From Pseudomonadota bacterium (GTDB lineage: Bacteria > Pseudomonadota > Gammaproteobacteria > Burkholderiales > Thiobacillaceae), in contig JAURYL010000018.1 in assembly GCA_030653935.1 (NCBI GenBank), positions 1 through 64,000 of the forward strand: DNA of 64,000 nt. The letters are read 5' to 3'. Numbering within the stretch: position 1 is the first letter of the stretch; the number at the start of each line of letters is the position of its first letter. The position numbers and the translations under genes were made by a program. The notes beneath the pieces were generated by a model. That model made no database searches. It was given only the letters and a program-made list of their open reading frames with translations, and was not told the DNA's origin. Shown in pieces: positions 53,631 through 62,190 of this stretch.

Positions 53631-54746
53631 TCACCCCCGTTGCATCAAACCCTGCCAGTCCGTCGTCGCCAGACCCAGATCCTCGGCAAGACCCGCGTGA
53701 GTGAGATGGCCAGCGACGAGGTTGAGGCCGGCGGCAAAGCCGGGGTCGGCTTCCAGCGCGCCGCGCGGGTTGGCGAGGAGGCGATGGAGGTAGGGCAGGG
53801 TGGCTTCGGCCAGGGCCAGGGTGGCGGTGCGCGCCACCGCGCCGGGCATGTTGGCGACGCAGTAGTGGACGATGCCTTCTTCCACATAGAAAGGGTCGGA
53901 ATGGGTCGTGGGGCGGGAGGTTTCCGCCATGCCGCCCTGGTCGATGGCGACATCCACCAGCGCGGCGCCGCGCGGCATGGCGCGCAGGAGCTCGCGGTTG
54001 ATCAGGCGTGGCGCGCGGCGACCGTGGATGTAGGCGGCGCCCACCACCACATCGGCGTCGCACAGACATTCCGCGATGCTGTCTTCATGCGAAAAACGGG
54101 TTTTCAGGCGGCCGCCGTATTGCTCGTCGAAGGCATGCAGGCGTTCCATGCCACGGTCGAGCAGGGTCACATCCGCGCCCAGGCCCACTGCGAGTCGGGC
54201 GGCGTTGGCGCCGACCATGCCGCCGCCCAGGATCACGATCCGTGCGGGCGGCACGCCGGGCACGCCGGAGAGCAGCACGCCGCGCCCGCCGTGCTTCATT
54301 TCCAGCGCCTGCATGCCGGCCTGGATGGCGAGGCGGCCGGCGATCTGCGACATGGGCGCCAGCAAGGGGGTATGGCCGGCTTTGTCGAGCACGGTCTCGA
54401 AGGCCAGCGCCGTCACGCCCTTGTCGAGCAGCGCGCGCGTCAGTTCCGGCGCGGCGGCGAGATGCAGGTAGCAGAACAGCCATTGGCCGGGGCGCAGCCA
54501 GGCCACTTCATCGGGTTGCGGCTCCTTGACCTTGAATATCAGGTCGGCGGCGTAAACCTCGGCGGCCGAATCAACGACGCGGGCGCCCGCCGCGCGGTAG
54601 GCCGCATCGTCGAAGCCCACCGCAGTGCCGGCATCGGCCTGGATGCTGACGGTATGGCCGCCGCGCACCATTTCCGCCACGCCGGTCGGGGTGGCCGCGA
54701 CCCGGAATTCGTGGTCCTTGATTTCCTTGGGGATGCCGATGTGCAT
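53631..54746 (-). CDS. ald: Alanine dehydrogenase
   Basis: 371 residues. MHIGIPKEIKDHEFRVAATP, FKVKEPQPDEVAWLRPGQ and the NAD-binding turn IVILGGGMVGANAARLAVGL match Ald. The conserved VDVAIDQGGMAETSRPTTHS and HYCVANMPGAVARTAT segments include the active-site region. It interconverts alanine and pyruvate with NAD(H). A C-run repeat separates it from copA. Its stop lies 5 bases before the putative pbpC start, so these two are likely co-transcribed. Confidence 0.94.
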   Translation of the reverse strand: MHIGIPKEIKDHEFRVAATPTGVAEMVRGGHTVSIQADAGTAVGFDDAAYRAAGARVVDSAAEVYAADLIFKVKEPQPDEVAWLRPGQWLFCYLHLAAAPELTRALLDKGVTALAFETVLDKAGHTPLLAPMSQIAGRLAIQAGMQALEMKHGGRGVLLSGVPGVPPARIVILGGGMVGANAARLAVGLGADVTLLDRGMERLHAFDEQYGGRLKTRFSHEDSIAECLCDADVVVGAAYIHGRRAPRLINRELLRAMPRGAALVDVAIDQGGMAETSRPTTHSDPFYVEEGIVHYCVANMPGAVARTATLALAEATLPYLHRLLANPRGALEADPGFAAGLNLVAGHLTHAGLAEDLGLATTDWQGLMQRG

Positions 54747-54799
54747 GGTGGTCAGGTGCGAAAGATGAGGTGAGGCGCAGGTTATACCGTGAATCGGCG

Positions 54800-54921
54800 C
54801 CCCCCTTTTTCAAAGGGGGGCTGGGGTACCGAAGGGTAGGGGCTTCATCAGGGATTTCTCCAAGGGTTGCGAGAGCTCGAACGTCGCTAAATCCCCCCTG
54901 CCCCCCTTTAAGAAAGGGGGG
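54800..54921. repeat. Pair of C6T3/A3G6 hairpins between copA and ald
   Basis: The first hairpin spans 54800-54820 and the second 54901-54921 (CCCCCCTTT AAG AAAGGGGGG). The sequence between contains GGGGCTTCATCAGGG, shared with the pbpC insertion. The second hairpin encodes the last five residues and the TAA stop (54910-54908) of copA. Confidence 0.85.
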
Positions 54922-57358
54922 GACGTTGTGACGGTTTCCAGCGTTTCAACAACAGCGAGTTGCTGACCACCGAGACGGAAGACAGCGCCATCGCGGCGCC
55001 GGCGATGACCGGGTTGAGCATGCCCGCCGCCGCCAGGGGCAGGGCCAGCACGTTGTAGAAGAAGGCGAAGAACAGGTTCTGGCGAATCTTGCGCATGACC
55101 GCGCGGGATAACGCCACGGCATCGGCCACGCCGTTGAGGTCGGAGCGCATCAGGGTGATGTCGGCGGCTTCCAGGGCGATGTCGGAACCGGTGGCCATGC
55201 CGAAGCTGACGTCGGCGCTGGCCAGCGCCGGGGCATCGTTGACGCCGTCGCCGGCCATTCCCACCACCTGGCCCTCGGCTTTCAGTGCGGTGACGGCGGC
55301 GGCCTTGTCTTGCGGTTTCACGCGAGAGCGCCAATCCGAAATGCCGGCTTCATGGGCGATGGCGGCCGCCGCTGCTTCCTGGTCGCCGGTCAGCATGATG
55401 GCGCGGATACCGAGCCCTGCGAGGCGCGCCACGGCGGGGATTGAACTGGGACGCAGACGGTCGGCGAGGCTGAAGCGGGCGAGGAGGGTGGTTTCGTCGG
55501 CGAGCCAGATGCTGGTGGTTGGGGAGGTGTAGCCCGGATGCAGCGCAGCGGAATCCGGGAGTTCGGCGCTCCCCTCGACCAAAGACCCCGGATTCCGCTG
55601 CGCTGCATCCGGGCTACGTTGCAGGGAAAGGGGGGTGACCCATTCCTGCGTGCCCAGACGCAGACGGCGGCCTTCCACTTCGCCGCTGACGCCATCGCCG
55701 GGTGCATTGGCGAATGCGGTGACCGGCGCCGGGGCCAGGCCGCGCGCTTTGGCGGCTTCCAGCAGGGCCAGGGCCAGCGGGTGGGTGCTGCCTTGTTCCA
55801 GAGAGGCGGCGAGGCGCAATGCGGCAGCGTCGTCCAACTCGCCTTGTGCTTCGATACTCAGCAGTGCCAGGCGCCCTTCGGTCAACGTGCCGGTCTTGTC
55901 CAGTGCCAGCACCGAGAGTTTTTCCGCCCGTTCCAGCGCTTCCGCGGAGCGCACCAGGATGCCCAGTTGCGCGCCGCGCCCGAGTCCGACCATCACCGCC
56001 GTCGGGGTGGCGAGGCCGAGCGCGCAGGGGCAGGCGATGACCAAGACGGCGACGGCGGGAATCAGGCTTTGTGTGAAGTCGCCGCTGGCGAGCCACCAGC
56101 CGGCGAAAGTGGCCAGGGCGATGACGATGACGATGGGCACGAAGACGCCGGAGATCTGGTCGGCGAGTTTCTGGATCGGCGCCTTGGAGCCTTGTGCGGC
56201 TTCGGTGAGTCGCACAATTTCCATCAACTGGGTGTGGGCGCCGACGCCTTCCGCACGTAGGCGCAGCAGGCCGTCGAGGTTCTGGGTGCCGGCATGGATA
56301 CGGTCCCCCGCGCGTTTGGCGAGCGGCAGGCTTTCCCCGGTGAGCAGGCTTTCATCGACACTGGAAACTCCCTCCAGCACCGTGCCATCGACCGGAATGC
56401 GCTCGCCTGCGCGCACCAGCACGATGTCGCCGGTTTTCAGCAGGGCGGCTTCGATTTCAACGGCCTCGCCATTGCGTTCCACCCGCGCCGTGCGTGGTTG
56501 CAGGCCGATCAGTTGCTCGATGGCACCCGAGGTACGCGACTTGGCGCGCGTTTCCAGCAGTTTGCCCAGGCGCACCAGGGTGACCACGGCGGCGCTGGCC
56601 TCGAAATAGAGCGGGCCGGCGAGGAAGACCATGTAAATGCTGAAGAAATACGCGGCGCTGGTGCCAAGGGCGACCAGCACATCCATATTGGCGCCGCCAC
56701 CGCGCAGGCTGTTCCAGGCGCCGGTATAGAAGCGCTTGCCCGCCCAGAACTGTACCGGGGTGGCGAGCAGCCATTGCAGCCACGGCGGCATCCACTCAAC
56801 CTGGTGGACGCCGGCCAGCATCGGGATCATCTGCGCCAGCAGGGGCAGGGTGAGCAGCGCGGAGATGACGAAAACCGTGAGTTCATGGTGGTATTCGGCG
56901 GCTTTGCGCGCTTTCTCCTCGGCGCGGCTGGTTTCCGAGATCGGACTGGCGCTGAAACCGGCGCGCGCCACCGCCGCCAACAAGCCGGCCTCGTCGATCA
57001 GGCCCGGCTGGTAGGAGACACGCGCCTTCTCGGTGGCCAGATTGACCCGCGCCTCGACACCGGGCTGCTTGTTGAGCACCTTTTCCAGGCGGGTGGAACA
57101 GGCGGCGCAAGTCATGCCGCCGATGGCCAGATCAAGGGTTTGCGCGGGGATGGAAAAGCCGGTCTTCGCCACCTGGTCGAGGATGGCCTGGGGGGCGATG
57201 ACGGCCGGGTCGAATTCCACATGCGCCCTTTCCACCGCCAGATTGACGTTGGCCGTGACGCCTTCGAGCTTGTTGAGGTTTTTCTCCAGGCGCGCGGAAC
57301 AAGACGCGCAGGTCATGCCGGCGATGGGGAGTTCGAGGGTTTGGCGATTAGGGGGCAT
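54908..57358 (-). CDS. copA: Copper-exporting P1B-type ATPase with an in-frame repeat insertion
   Basis: 816 residues from the ATG at 57358; the frame upstream is palindrome sequence. Two heavy-metal domains carry GMTCASC and GMTCAAC. Then come eight membrane helices with the [10 protein letters not shown] transport motif, [13 protein letters not shown] (phosphorylated Asp), [10 protein letters not shown] (HP motif) and [10 protein letters not shown]. It pumps Cu(I) out of the cytosol. About residues 581-610 of the nucleotide-binding domain are encoded by a palindromic repeat ([20 protein letters not shown]). The last five residues and the stop also come from a repeat. Confidence 0.93.
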   Translation of the reverse strand: MPPNRQTLELPIAGMTCASCSARLEKNLNKLEGVTANVNLAVERAHVEFDPAVIAPQAILDQVAKTGFSIPAQTLDLAIGGMTCAACSTRLEKVLNKQPGVEARVNLATEKARVSYQPGLIDEAGLLAAVARAGFSASPISETSRAEEKARKAAEYHHELTVFVISALLTLPLLAQMIPMLAGVHQVEWMPPWLQWLLATPVQFWAGKRFYTGAWNSLRGGGANMDVLVALGTSAAYFFSIYMVFLAGPLYFEASAAVVTLVRLGKLLETRAKSRTSGAIEQLIGLQPRTARVERNGEAVEIEAALLKTGDIVLVRAGERIPVDGTVLEGVSSVDESLLTGESLPLAKRAGDRIHAGTQNLDGLLRLRAEGVGAHTQLMEIVRLTEAAQGSKAPIQKLADQISGVFVPIVIVIALATFAGWWLASGDFTQSLIPAVAVLVIACPCALGLATPTAVMVGLGRGAQLGILVRSAEALERAEKLSVLALDKTGTLTEGRLALLSIEAQGELDDAAALRLAASLEQGSTHPLALALLEAAKARGLAPAPVTAFANAPGDGVSGEVEGRRLRLGTQEWVTPLSLQRSPDAAQRNPGSLVEGSAELPDSAALHPGYTSPTTSIWLADETTLLARFSLADRLRPSSIPAVARLAGLGIRAIMLTGDQEAAAAAIAHEAGISDWRSRVKPQDKAAAVTALKAEGQVVGMAGDGVNDAPALASADVSFGMATGSDIALEAADITLMRSDLNGVADAVALSRAVMRKIRQNLFFAFFYNVLALPLAAAGMLNPVIAGAAMALSSVSVVSNSLLLKRWKPSQRPPLS
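55529..55617. repeat. 31-bp-arm palindrome inserted in the copA coding region
   Basis: GTAGCCCGGATGCAGCGCAG... (55529-55559) and its exact complement (55587-55617) flank a 27-bp loop. The same family lies in noncoding DNA at 50381-50464. Inside copA the insertion keeps the frame and adds about 30 residues to the N-domain. Confidence 0.9.
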
Positions 57359-57364
57359 GTTGCG

Positions 57365-57423
57365 GTAGGAGCGGACCGTGTCCGCGATCAACCGTGGTTA
57401 TCGCGGACACGGTCCGCTCCTAC
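57365..57423. repeat. REP-like palindrome with 24-bp arms at the mnmH-copA junction
   Basis: GTAGGAGCGGACCGTGTCCG... (57365-57388) pairs with its complement at 57400-57423 around an 11-base loop. The mnmH frame runs into it: its last residues ([11 protein letters not shown]) and TGA stop (57390-57388) are encoded by the palindrome. Confidence 0.88.
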
Positions 57424-58446
57424 GGCCACGCCTTTGGCCAGCTCTGACATGCTCGCTGCGTCAGCCGATGCCAGGGTCAGCGTTTCCGCATTGATTGCCT
57501 GGGTGAAGTTGCGCCCCAGCGAACGGGTGTAGGCGGGGTCGTAGTGTTTGATCAGCAATTCGGCGACCAGTTCATCCCACTGCCCGGCATGGGCCAGGGT
57601 TTTCCAGGATTCGATCTGGGCACGGCCCTGGATTTCCAGCAGGCAATCCAGCTTGTGGCCGAGGGCATCGGGGTCGGCGAGGAAGTGGGCGTATTCCCCG
57701 CGCAGGATTTCCACGCGCACCGGGATGTCGGCACTCAGGTTGAGGCAGGCGCTATCCCGCATTCGCGCGAGCAGTGCTTCCGGCGTTTGCAGGTTGCCGA
57801 TCTTCTTGCTTTCCGATTCCACGAACACGGGTCGGGCCGGGTCGAAGCGGCGCAGTTCGTCCCAAACGCTGGTCTCGAAGCCTTTCTGGGTCGGCTGCGG
57901 GCGATCCGGGTAGGCGCCCAGCACCGAGCCCATATGCGCGGCCAGGTCTTCCAGGTCGAGCACCTGGGCGCCGGCTTCGCTCAACGCGCGCAGGAAGCGG
58001 CTTTTGCCGACCCCGGTGGGACCGCACACCACACGGAAATCGAACAGTCTGGGCAGACGCTCCAGTTCGTCGATGACATGGCGGCGATAGGCTTTGTAGC
58101 CGCCTTCCAGTTGCGCGGCCTGCCAGCCGATGGCGCGCAGCACGGTGGTCATGGCGCCGCTGCGGTTGCCGCCGCGCCAGCAATAGATCAATGGGCGATA
58201 GCTTTTTGGTTTGTCGGCGAAATGCGTTTCCAGATGGTGAGCGATATTGCGCGAGACCAGGGCGGCGCCGGCCTTCTTGGCGTCGAAGGCGGAGGACTGT
58301 TTGTGCAGGGTGCCGATGCGGGCGCGCTCCACGTTGTCCAGTACCGGCAGGTTGAGGGCGCCGGGCGCGTGATCTTCCGCGTATTCGGCGGGCGAGCGGG
58401 TGTCGATGATTTCGTCGAAGGCGAACAGGTCTTCGATGCCGACCAC
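57388..58446 (-). CDS. mnmH: tRNA 2-selenouridine synthase
   Basis: 352 residues from the GTG at 58446 (AAGGA upstream). An ATG at 58509 overlapping the smpB stop would add 21 residues, largely encoded by a palindrome. The N-terminal rhodanese domain ([20 protein letters not shown]) holds the catalytic Cys in [12 protein letters not shown], and a P-loop [13 protein letters not shown] follows at about residue 150. MnmH converts 2-thiouridine to 2-selenouridine in tRNA anticodons. selD, which makes the selenophosphate donor, is not in the window. The C-terminus runs into a repeat. Confidence 0.9.
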   Translation of the reverse strand: MVGIEDLFAFDEIIDTRSPAEYAEDHAPGALNLPVLDNVERARIGTLHKQSSAFDAKKAGAALVSRNIAHHLETHFADKPKSYRPLIYCWRGGNRSGAMTTVLRAIGWQAAQLEGGYKAYRRHVIDELERLPRLFDFRVVCGPTGVGKSRFLRALSEAGAQVLDLEDLAAHMGSVLGAYPDRPQPTQKGFETSVWDELRRFDPARPVFVESESKKIGNLQTPEALLARMRDSACLNLSADIPVRVEILRGEYAHFLADPDALGHKLDCLLEIQGRAQIESWKTLAHAGQWDELVAELLIKHYDPAYTRSLGRNFTQAINAETLTLASADAASMSELAKGVAVGADRVRDNHG

Positions 58447-58467
58447 GGCTTCCTTGCGTTGCGGAGG

Positions 58468-58497
58468 GGTTATTCGGCCCGCAAGCGGGCCTCCTAC
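58468..58497. repeat. Half copy of the GTAGGAG palindrome between smpB and mnmH
   Basis: GGTTATTCGGCCCGCAAGCG... matches the right half of the element at 8885-8980, including the GTTATTCG core edge and the CTCCTAC end. It forms a GCCCGC/GCGGGC hairpin over the mnmH start region. Confidence 0.75.
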
Positions 58498-58505
58498 CGG
58501 GCAGG

Positions 58506-58949
58506 TCATTTGTCGCGCAGGATGCGGGCTTTATCGCGCTGCCATTCGCGGTCTTTCTCGGAGGCACGCTTGTCGTGTTGCTTCTTGCCCTTGGCCAGGC
58601 CGATTTCCAGCTTGATGCGGCCCTTGGCGTAGTGCAGGTTGATCGGCGCCAGGGTGTAGCCGGCCTGCTTCACCTTGCCGATCAGCTTCCTGATTTCATG
58701 CTCATGCAGCAGCAGTTTGCGTGAGCGAACCGGGTCCGGATTGATGTGGGTGGACGCCGTGGGCAGCGGGCTGATGTGGCAGCCGATCAGCCAGACTTCC
58801 TCCTGCTTCACCACGACATAGGCCTCCTTCAACTGCGCGCGGCCGGCGCGGATCGCTTTCACTTCCCAGCCCTGCAGCACGATTCCCGCCTCGTAGCGTT
58901 CTTCGATGAAGTATTCGTGGAAGACTTGTCTGTTGTCGATAATGCTCAT
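58506..58949 (-). CDS. smpB: SsrA-binding protein SmpB
   Basis: 147 residues. [39 protein letters not shown] and the [20 protein letters not shown] segment are diagnostic, as is the basic tail [16 protein letters not shown]. SmpB carries tmRNA to stalled ribosomes and mimics the codon-anticodon pair with its tail. It is divergent from ratA-rnfH, the arrangement conserved in many proteobacteria. I see no tmRNA gene nearby. Confidence 0.96.
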   Translation of the reverse strand: MSIIDNRQVFHEYFIEERYEAGIVLQGWEVKAIRAGRAQLKEAYVVVKQEEVWLIGCHISPLPTASTHINPDPVRSRKLLLHEHEIRKLIGKVKQAGYTLAPINLHYAKGRIKLEIGLAKGKKQHDKRASEKDREWQRDKARILRDK

Positions 58950-59029
58950 GGAATCGTGGTCGGTTGGGCGGGCGTGGTAACGCGCTAATCGTGCTATTTT
59001 ACAGGGCCGTTAAATCCTTCGCGCCGCCA

Positions 59030-59467
59030 ATGGCCAAAGTCGTCAAATCAGTTCTGGTTCCCTATTCCGCGGCGGAGATGTTCGCGCTGGTCGATGGCGT
59101 CGAAGAATATCCGGAGTTCCTGCCCTGGTGCGGCGGCACCGAACTGCACCGGCGTGATGAAAACGTCACCGAAGCGACCATCCATCTGCATTACATGCAG
59201 GTGAAGCAGCACTTCACCACCGTGAACGCCAAGCGCATTCCCGAGGAAATGGGGATCAAACTGAAAAGCGGCCCCTTCCGCAAGCTGGAAGGAACCTGGC
59301 ACTTCAAGCGACTGGCGGAGACCGCCTGCAAAATCGAGTTCGAACTGCACTACGAGTTCTCCAGCAGCTTGCTGGAGAAGGTTCTGGGGCCGGTGTTCGG
59401 CATAATCACCAACAGCATGGTGGACGCCTTCGTGCACCGGGCGGAAAACATCTACGGCGCGCGATGA
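59030..59467 (+). CDS. ratA: RatA/PasT-type START-domain protein
   Basis: 145 residues from the ATG at 59030. VVKSVLVPYSAAEMFALVDG, EYPEFLPWCGGTELHRRD and the C-terminal LGPVFGIITNSMVDAFVHRA match the RatA (YfjG, ubiquinone-binding COQ10-like) family. In E. coli it has been described both as a 50S-binding toxin and as a ubiquinone-related chaperone. The gene overlaps rnfH by four bases and is divergent from smpB, a conserved context. Confidence 0.9.
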   Translation: MAKVVKSVLVPYSAAEMFALVDGVEEYPEFLPWCGGTELHRRDENVTEATIHLHYMQVKQHFTTVNAKRIPEEMGIKLKSGPFRKLEGTWHFKRLAETACKIEFELHYEFSSSLLEKVLGPVFGIITNSMVDAFVHRAENIYGAR

Positions 59468-59784
59468 CTGCTCTGATACATGTGGAAGTGGTGTTTGGAC
59501 GCCAGGATCGGCAGAAGGTTGCCATGGTTACGCTCAACGAGGGCGCCACGGTACGTGATGCGGTGGAACGCTCCGGCTTGCTCGCTGAATTTCCGGAAAT
59601 CGATCTGGCCAAGAACAAACTGGGTATCTGGAACAAACTCGCCAAGCCGGACGCGGTGGTGCGCAACAAGGATCGCGTGGAAATCTACCGGCCATTGATC
59701 GCCGACCCCAAGGAAGTGCGCAAGCAGCGCGCGGCGGAAGGCAAGGTGATGAAGAAAGGCGGTGGGGAGATTGCCGGGGAGTAA
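59464..59784 (+). CDS. rnfH: RnfH-family ubiquitin-like protein (RatB)
   Basis: 106 residues. The beta-grasp domain starts IHVEVVFGRQDRQKVAMVTL and continues EGATVRDAVERSGLLAEFPE; DRVEIYRPLIADPKEVRKQR is the conserved C-terminal motif of RnfH. The function is unclear. It is consistently encoded next to ratA, as here. A 16-bp perfect palindrome begins two bases after its stop. Confidence 0.9.
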   Translation: MTALIHVEVVFGRQDRQKVAMVTLNEGATVRDAVERSGLLAEFPEIDLAKNKLGIWNKLAKPDAVVRNKDRVEIYRPLIADPKEVRKQRAAEGKVMKKGGGEIAGE

Positions 59785-59786
59785 AT

Positions 59787-59802
59787 GTAGCGCCGGCGCT
59801 AC
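59787..59802. repeat. 16-bp perfect palindrome GTAGCGCCGGCGCTAC
   Basis: This is the minimal form of the GTAGCGCCGGC family seen at 10489-10546 and 744-772, with the two arms fused head to head and no loop. It lies in the 22-bp space between two convergent genes. Confidence 0.8.
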
Positions 59803-59806
59803 CCGT

Positions 59807-60265
59807 TCAATTCGCGCAATTCTCTGAAATCATCCTCTGCGCTCGGTCCACTTCCGTCTGGCGTGCCGCCGTATCCAATACGCGTGACTGGCCCCGCGCA
59901 TCGACCGTGGTGAGGCGCATGTGGGCGCGTTGCAGCAACTCCAGGTTGCCGCGCGCGCGCTGACAATTCTCCGCCCGTCGCTGGTTTTCTTCCGCGCGGG
60001 TGGCTTGATCTCGTGATTCGGTTTCTTTTGCCTTGGCGGCTTCCAGGCGCTTACGCGCGGCCTGGTCCGCGGCCTGGCGACGCGCCGCTGACGCTCGTGC
60101 CTCGGCGGCTTCGCTGGCTTGCAGGTTGGGCGGCATGGCGGTGGTGATGCTCGGTGGCCGATCACCGTAGTTGACTTTGCCCTGGGCGTCGGTCCACTTG
60201 TAGACGTCCGCGCCGGCTGCTGTAGCCAGTGTGGACAGGACGAGGATCATGCCGGGGCGGAACAT
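59807..60265 (-). CDS. DUF4124-domain exported protein
   Basis: 152 residues. A signal peptide (MFRPGMILVLSTLATAAGA) is followed by DVYKWTDAQGKVNYGDRPP, the DUF4124 signature, and then a long Ala/Arg/Glu-rich coiled-coil segment (about residues 50-105). Two Cys (ENCQRAR and SENCAN) may form a disulfide. Function unknown; it is presumably periplasmic. It follows the lipoprotein gene on the same strand by 7 bases. Confidence 0.82.
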   Translation of the reverse strand: MFRPGMILVLSTLATAAGADVYKWTDAQGKVNYGDRPPSITTAMPPNLQASEAAEARASAARRQAADQAARKRLEAAKAKETESRDQATRAEENQRRAENCQRARGNLELLQRAHMRLTTVDARGQSRVLDTAARQTEVDRAQRMISENCAN

Positions 60266-60272
60266 GGAACGC

Positions 60273-60623
60273 TTACTTCGGTTCGGTGCTGGGGTAGGAC
60301 AGTTGGGCGATGCCGCGCGCGACCTGATCTGAAACGAATTTGGCGTGCTTGATCACGGCGTCGCTCTCGCCGGCTTTCGCGGCTTCCTGGGCACTCTTGA
60401 GAGCGCTCTCGGCGGTGGTCCACAGCGCGAAGTGGGCGTTGGCGAGTTTCACGTCGGCGTCAGCCTTGGCCAGTGCCTGCTGGGCGGCTTCCGTCAACAT
60501 CGGCTTGTCGGCGACAGCGGGTGCCTTGGGGGCCTCCGCGGTCTTGGTGGGGGCGCCGCTACAAGCGGACAGGGCGACGGCGGTCAAGCCGGCGATTGCC
60601 AGGGACGCGAGTTTTTGCTTCAT
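60273..60623 (-). CDS. Small lipoprotein with helical repeat-like body
   Basis: 116 residues from the ATG at 60623. The signal and lipobox are MKQKLASLAIAGLTAVALSA followed by Cys21, so it is a lipoprotein. The mature part is Ala-rich and helical (EAAQQALAKADADVKLANAH, SALKSAQEAAKAGESDAVIK), resembling DUF4398-like envelope proteins. No enzymatic motif. It is co-directional with the DUF4124 gene, so the two may act together in the envelope. Confidence 0.75.
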   Translation of the reverse strand: MKQKLASLAIAGLTAVALSACSGAPTKTAEAPKAPAVADKPMLTEAAQQALAKADADVKLANAHFALWTTAESALKSAQEAAKAGESDAVIKHAKFVSDQVARGIAQLSYPSTEPK

Positions 60624-60830
60624 GGAAATAGACTCTCCAGACTGAGGTGCGGGGTCGCGCAAAACAATGCACTGAAATCAGTGAGTTGGGGGAACTTAAG
60701 TCGCGCGAACCCTGGCGTCAATGGCTCTTCCGTGAATTGGTGGCATTGCCCAGCGCGTTCGGAAGACATGTACCGGTAGGCGCGGCGGCCTTTCTGTACC
60801 ATGCGCTACCGTCTCTTCGCTCGCATTTAC

Positions 60831-61382
60831 ATGGCTATCAAAGCAACCATATTCAAAGCCGAAGTCCAGATTGCCGACATGGATCGCAATTATTACGCGG
60901 AACATGTGCTGACCCTGGCTCGGCATCCTTCCGAAACCGACGAACGCATGATGGTGCGCCTGTTCGCCTTTGTTCTGAACGCGCATGAATACCTCGGTTT
61001 CGCCAAAGGCATGTGTGTGGACGATGAGCCGGATCTCTGGCGCCGCGACCTCACCGGTACCATCGAACTCTGGATCGATGTCGGCCTGCCCGATGAAAAA
61101 TGGGTTCGCAAGGCCTGCGGGCGGGCGCGGCAAGTGTTGATCATCAGCTACGGTAGCCGTACCGCCGACAACTGGTGGGAACAGAACCGGGCCAAGCTCG
61201 CCAAGCTCTCCAACGCCAGTGTGCTCTATCTGGCGCCGGAGGCCAGCCAGGGGCTGGCGGCACTGGCGCAACGGAGCATGCGTTTGCAATGCACCCTACA
61301 GGACGGCCATATCTGGATTACCGATGGTCAGGAGACCGTCAGCATTCAACCAACTTATCTGCAAAACAATGCAAACCATTGA
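60831..61382 (+). CDS. yaeQ: YaeQ-family protein
   Basis: 183 residues from the ATG at 60831; an upstream in-frame ATG would add 10 residues with no family match. IKATIFKAEVQIADMDRNYY, ARHPSETDERMMVRLFAFVL and WIDVGLPDEKWVRKACGRAR are the conserved blocks of YaeQ, a PD-(D/E)XK-fold protein of uncertain role. It overlaps the S4-domain gene by 14 bases. Confidence 0.92.
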   Translation: MAIKATIFKAEVQIADMDRNYYAEHVLTLARHPSETDERMMVRLFAFVLNAHEYLGFAKGMCVDDEPDLWRRDLTGTIELWIDVGLPDEKWVRKACGRARQVLIISYGSRTADNWWEQNRAKLAKLSNASVLYLAPEASQGLAALAQRSMRLQCTLQDGHIWITDGQETVSIQPTYLQNNANH

Positions 61383-61590
61383 TTTTCAATTGCGTGACGA
61401 ATTTGTTGAGCTGTGCAATCTGCTCAAGCTCGTGGGCGTGGCCGACAGCGGTGGTCGCGGCAAGGCGCTGGTGGCCGCCGGCGAAGTCACTTTGGACGGC
61501 CAGTTGGAGAGCCGCAAGACGGCCAAGGTGCGCGCCGGTCAGGTTGTCGAATGCCTGGGGGTGCGGATCAAGGTCGTCACGGCCGATTGA
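61369..61590 (+). CDS. Small S4 RNA-binding protein (YbcJ-like)
   Basis: 73 residues. FVELCNLLKLVGVADSGGRG and KALVAAGEVTLDGQLESRKT form a stand-alone S4 domain as in YbcJ/YaaA-like RNA-binding proteins. Its RNA target is unknown. It begins inside the yaeQ gene, so both are translated from one message. Confidence 0.85.
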   Translation: MQTIDFQLRDEFVELCNLLKLVGVADSGGRGKALVAAGEVTLDGQLESRKTAKVRAGQVVECLGVRIKVVTAD

Positions 61591-61602
61591 GGACGCCCAG
61601 CA

Positions 61603-61890
61603 TCAGAAGCGCAGCATCGCCTGTTGCCGCTGTCGCGTGGATTCGCGTTGCCCCACCACCGCCTCCTTGCAAGTGCATGCCACTTCCCTTTCCCGCCGAA
61701 TCTCGGTGTATTCGGCCAGATAGCGATCAAGCGCTTCCCCCGGCGGCAGCGAGGCGAGGCGGAGGGTGTGATCGCGGCACTCCGCTTCGGTCATCAGTCG
61801 ATGGCAAGCGGACTCTGAATTGAACCCGGCGGCGGTGGCGGGAACGGACAGCAGGCCCGACAGCAACAGCAGTAACAGCTTGGTTCGCAT
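61603..61890 (-). CDS. Small exported Cys-containing protein, unknown
   Basis: 95 residues. The first 21 (MRTKLLLLLLSGLLSVPATA) form a clear signal peptide. The mature protein has four Cys (SACHRLM, AECRDH, VACTCKE), enough for two disulfides, and a helical C-terminus. I recognise no family. It is convergent with the S4 gene and faces an AT-rich intergenic region. Confidence 0.6.
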   Translation of the reverse strand: MRTKLLLLLLSGLLSVPATAAGFNSESACHRLMTEAECRDHTLRLASLPPGEALDRYLAEYTEIRREREVACTCKEAVVGQRESTRQRQQAMLRF

Positions 61891-62190
61891 GGCAACCTCT
61901 GGAACGGTGAGTAAATTAGCGGCTGATTATATTGCAAGAACCAGACTAATACGCTCGGGTAATCGTCATATTCTCTATTTATTACTATCTTGTTGAATCT
62001 AATAGATTATTTATGTATTTGTGAATTGATTGAGGCCCGCATTGTGAGCCCGAGTACGCCATATTCACCCTGTCCGCACTGTAAGGGTGCGTCGCAATGC
62101 GTTGTTTGTCTTGTGCCTTGGCTGTCGGCGCGCGTCACCCGGACGTAAGATTCCGGGATTGCTTTCCAAGTCGATAAACGGAGAACCCAG
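61891..62190. promoter_or_regulatory. AT-rich intergenic region upstream of pgm
   Basis: No gene is seen. The part from about 61920 to 62040 is far more AT-rich than the surroundings (TATTTATTACTATCTTGTTG and similar) and probably holds the promoters for pgm and the leftward small gene. I cannot pick a single -35/-10 pair with confidence. The pgm ribosome site is GGAG at 62180-62183. Confidence 0.45.

Noticed and set aside
53121-54773. A 550-residue plus-strand frame opposite pbpC and ald
   Set aside because: It has low-complexity Ala/Gly/Arg/His composition and complete overlap with two well-supported genes. No motif.
56294-57532. A 412-residue plus-strand frame opposite copA
   Set aside because: It is a shadow of the copA metal-binding domains and membrane helices, with no independent features.
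58500-59040. A possible tmRNA gene near smpB
   Set aside because: The flanks of smpB are filled by mnmH and by an 80-bp divergent promoter. No tRNA-like ends or tag frame were seen.
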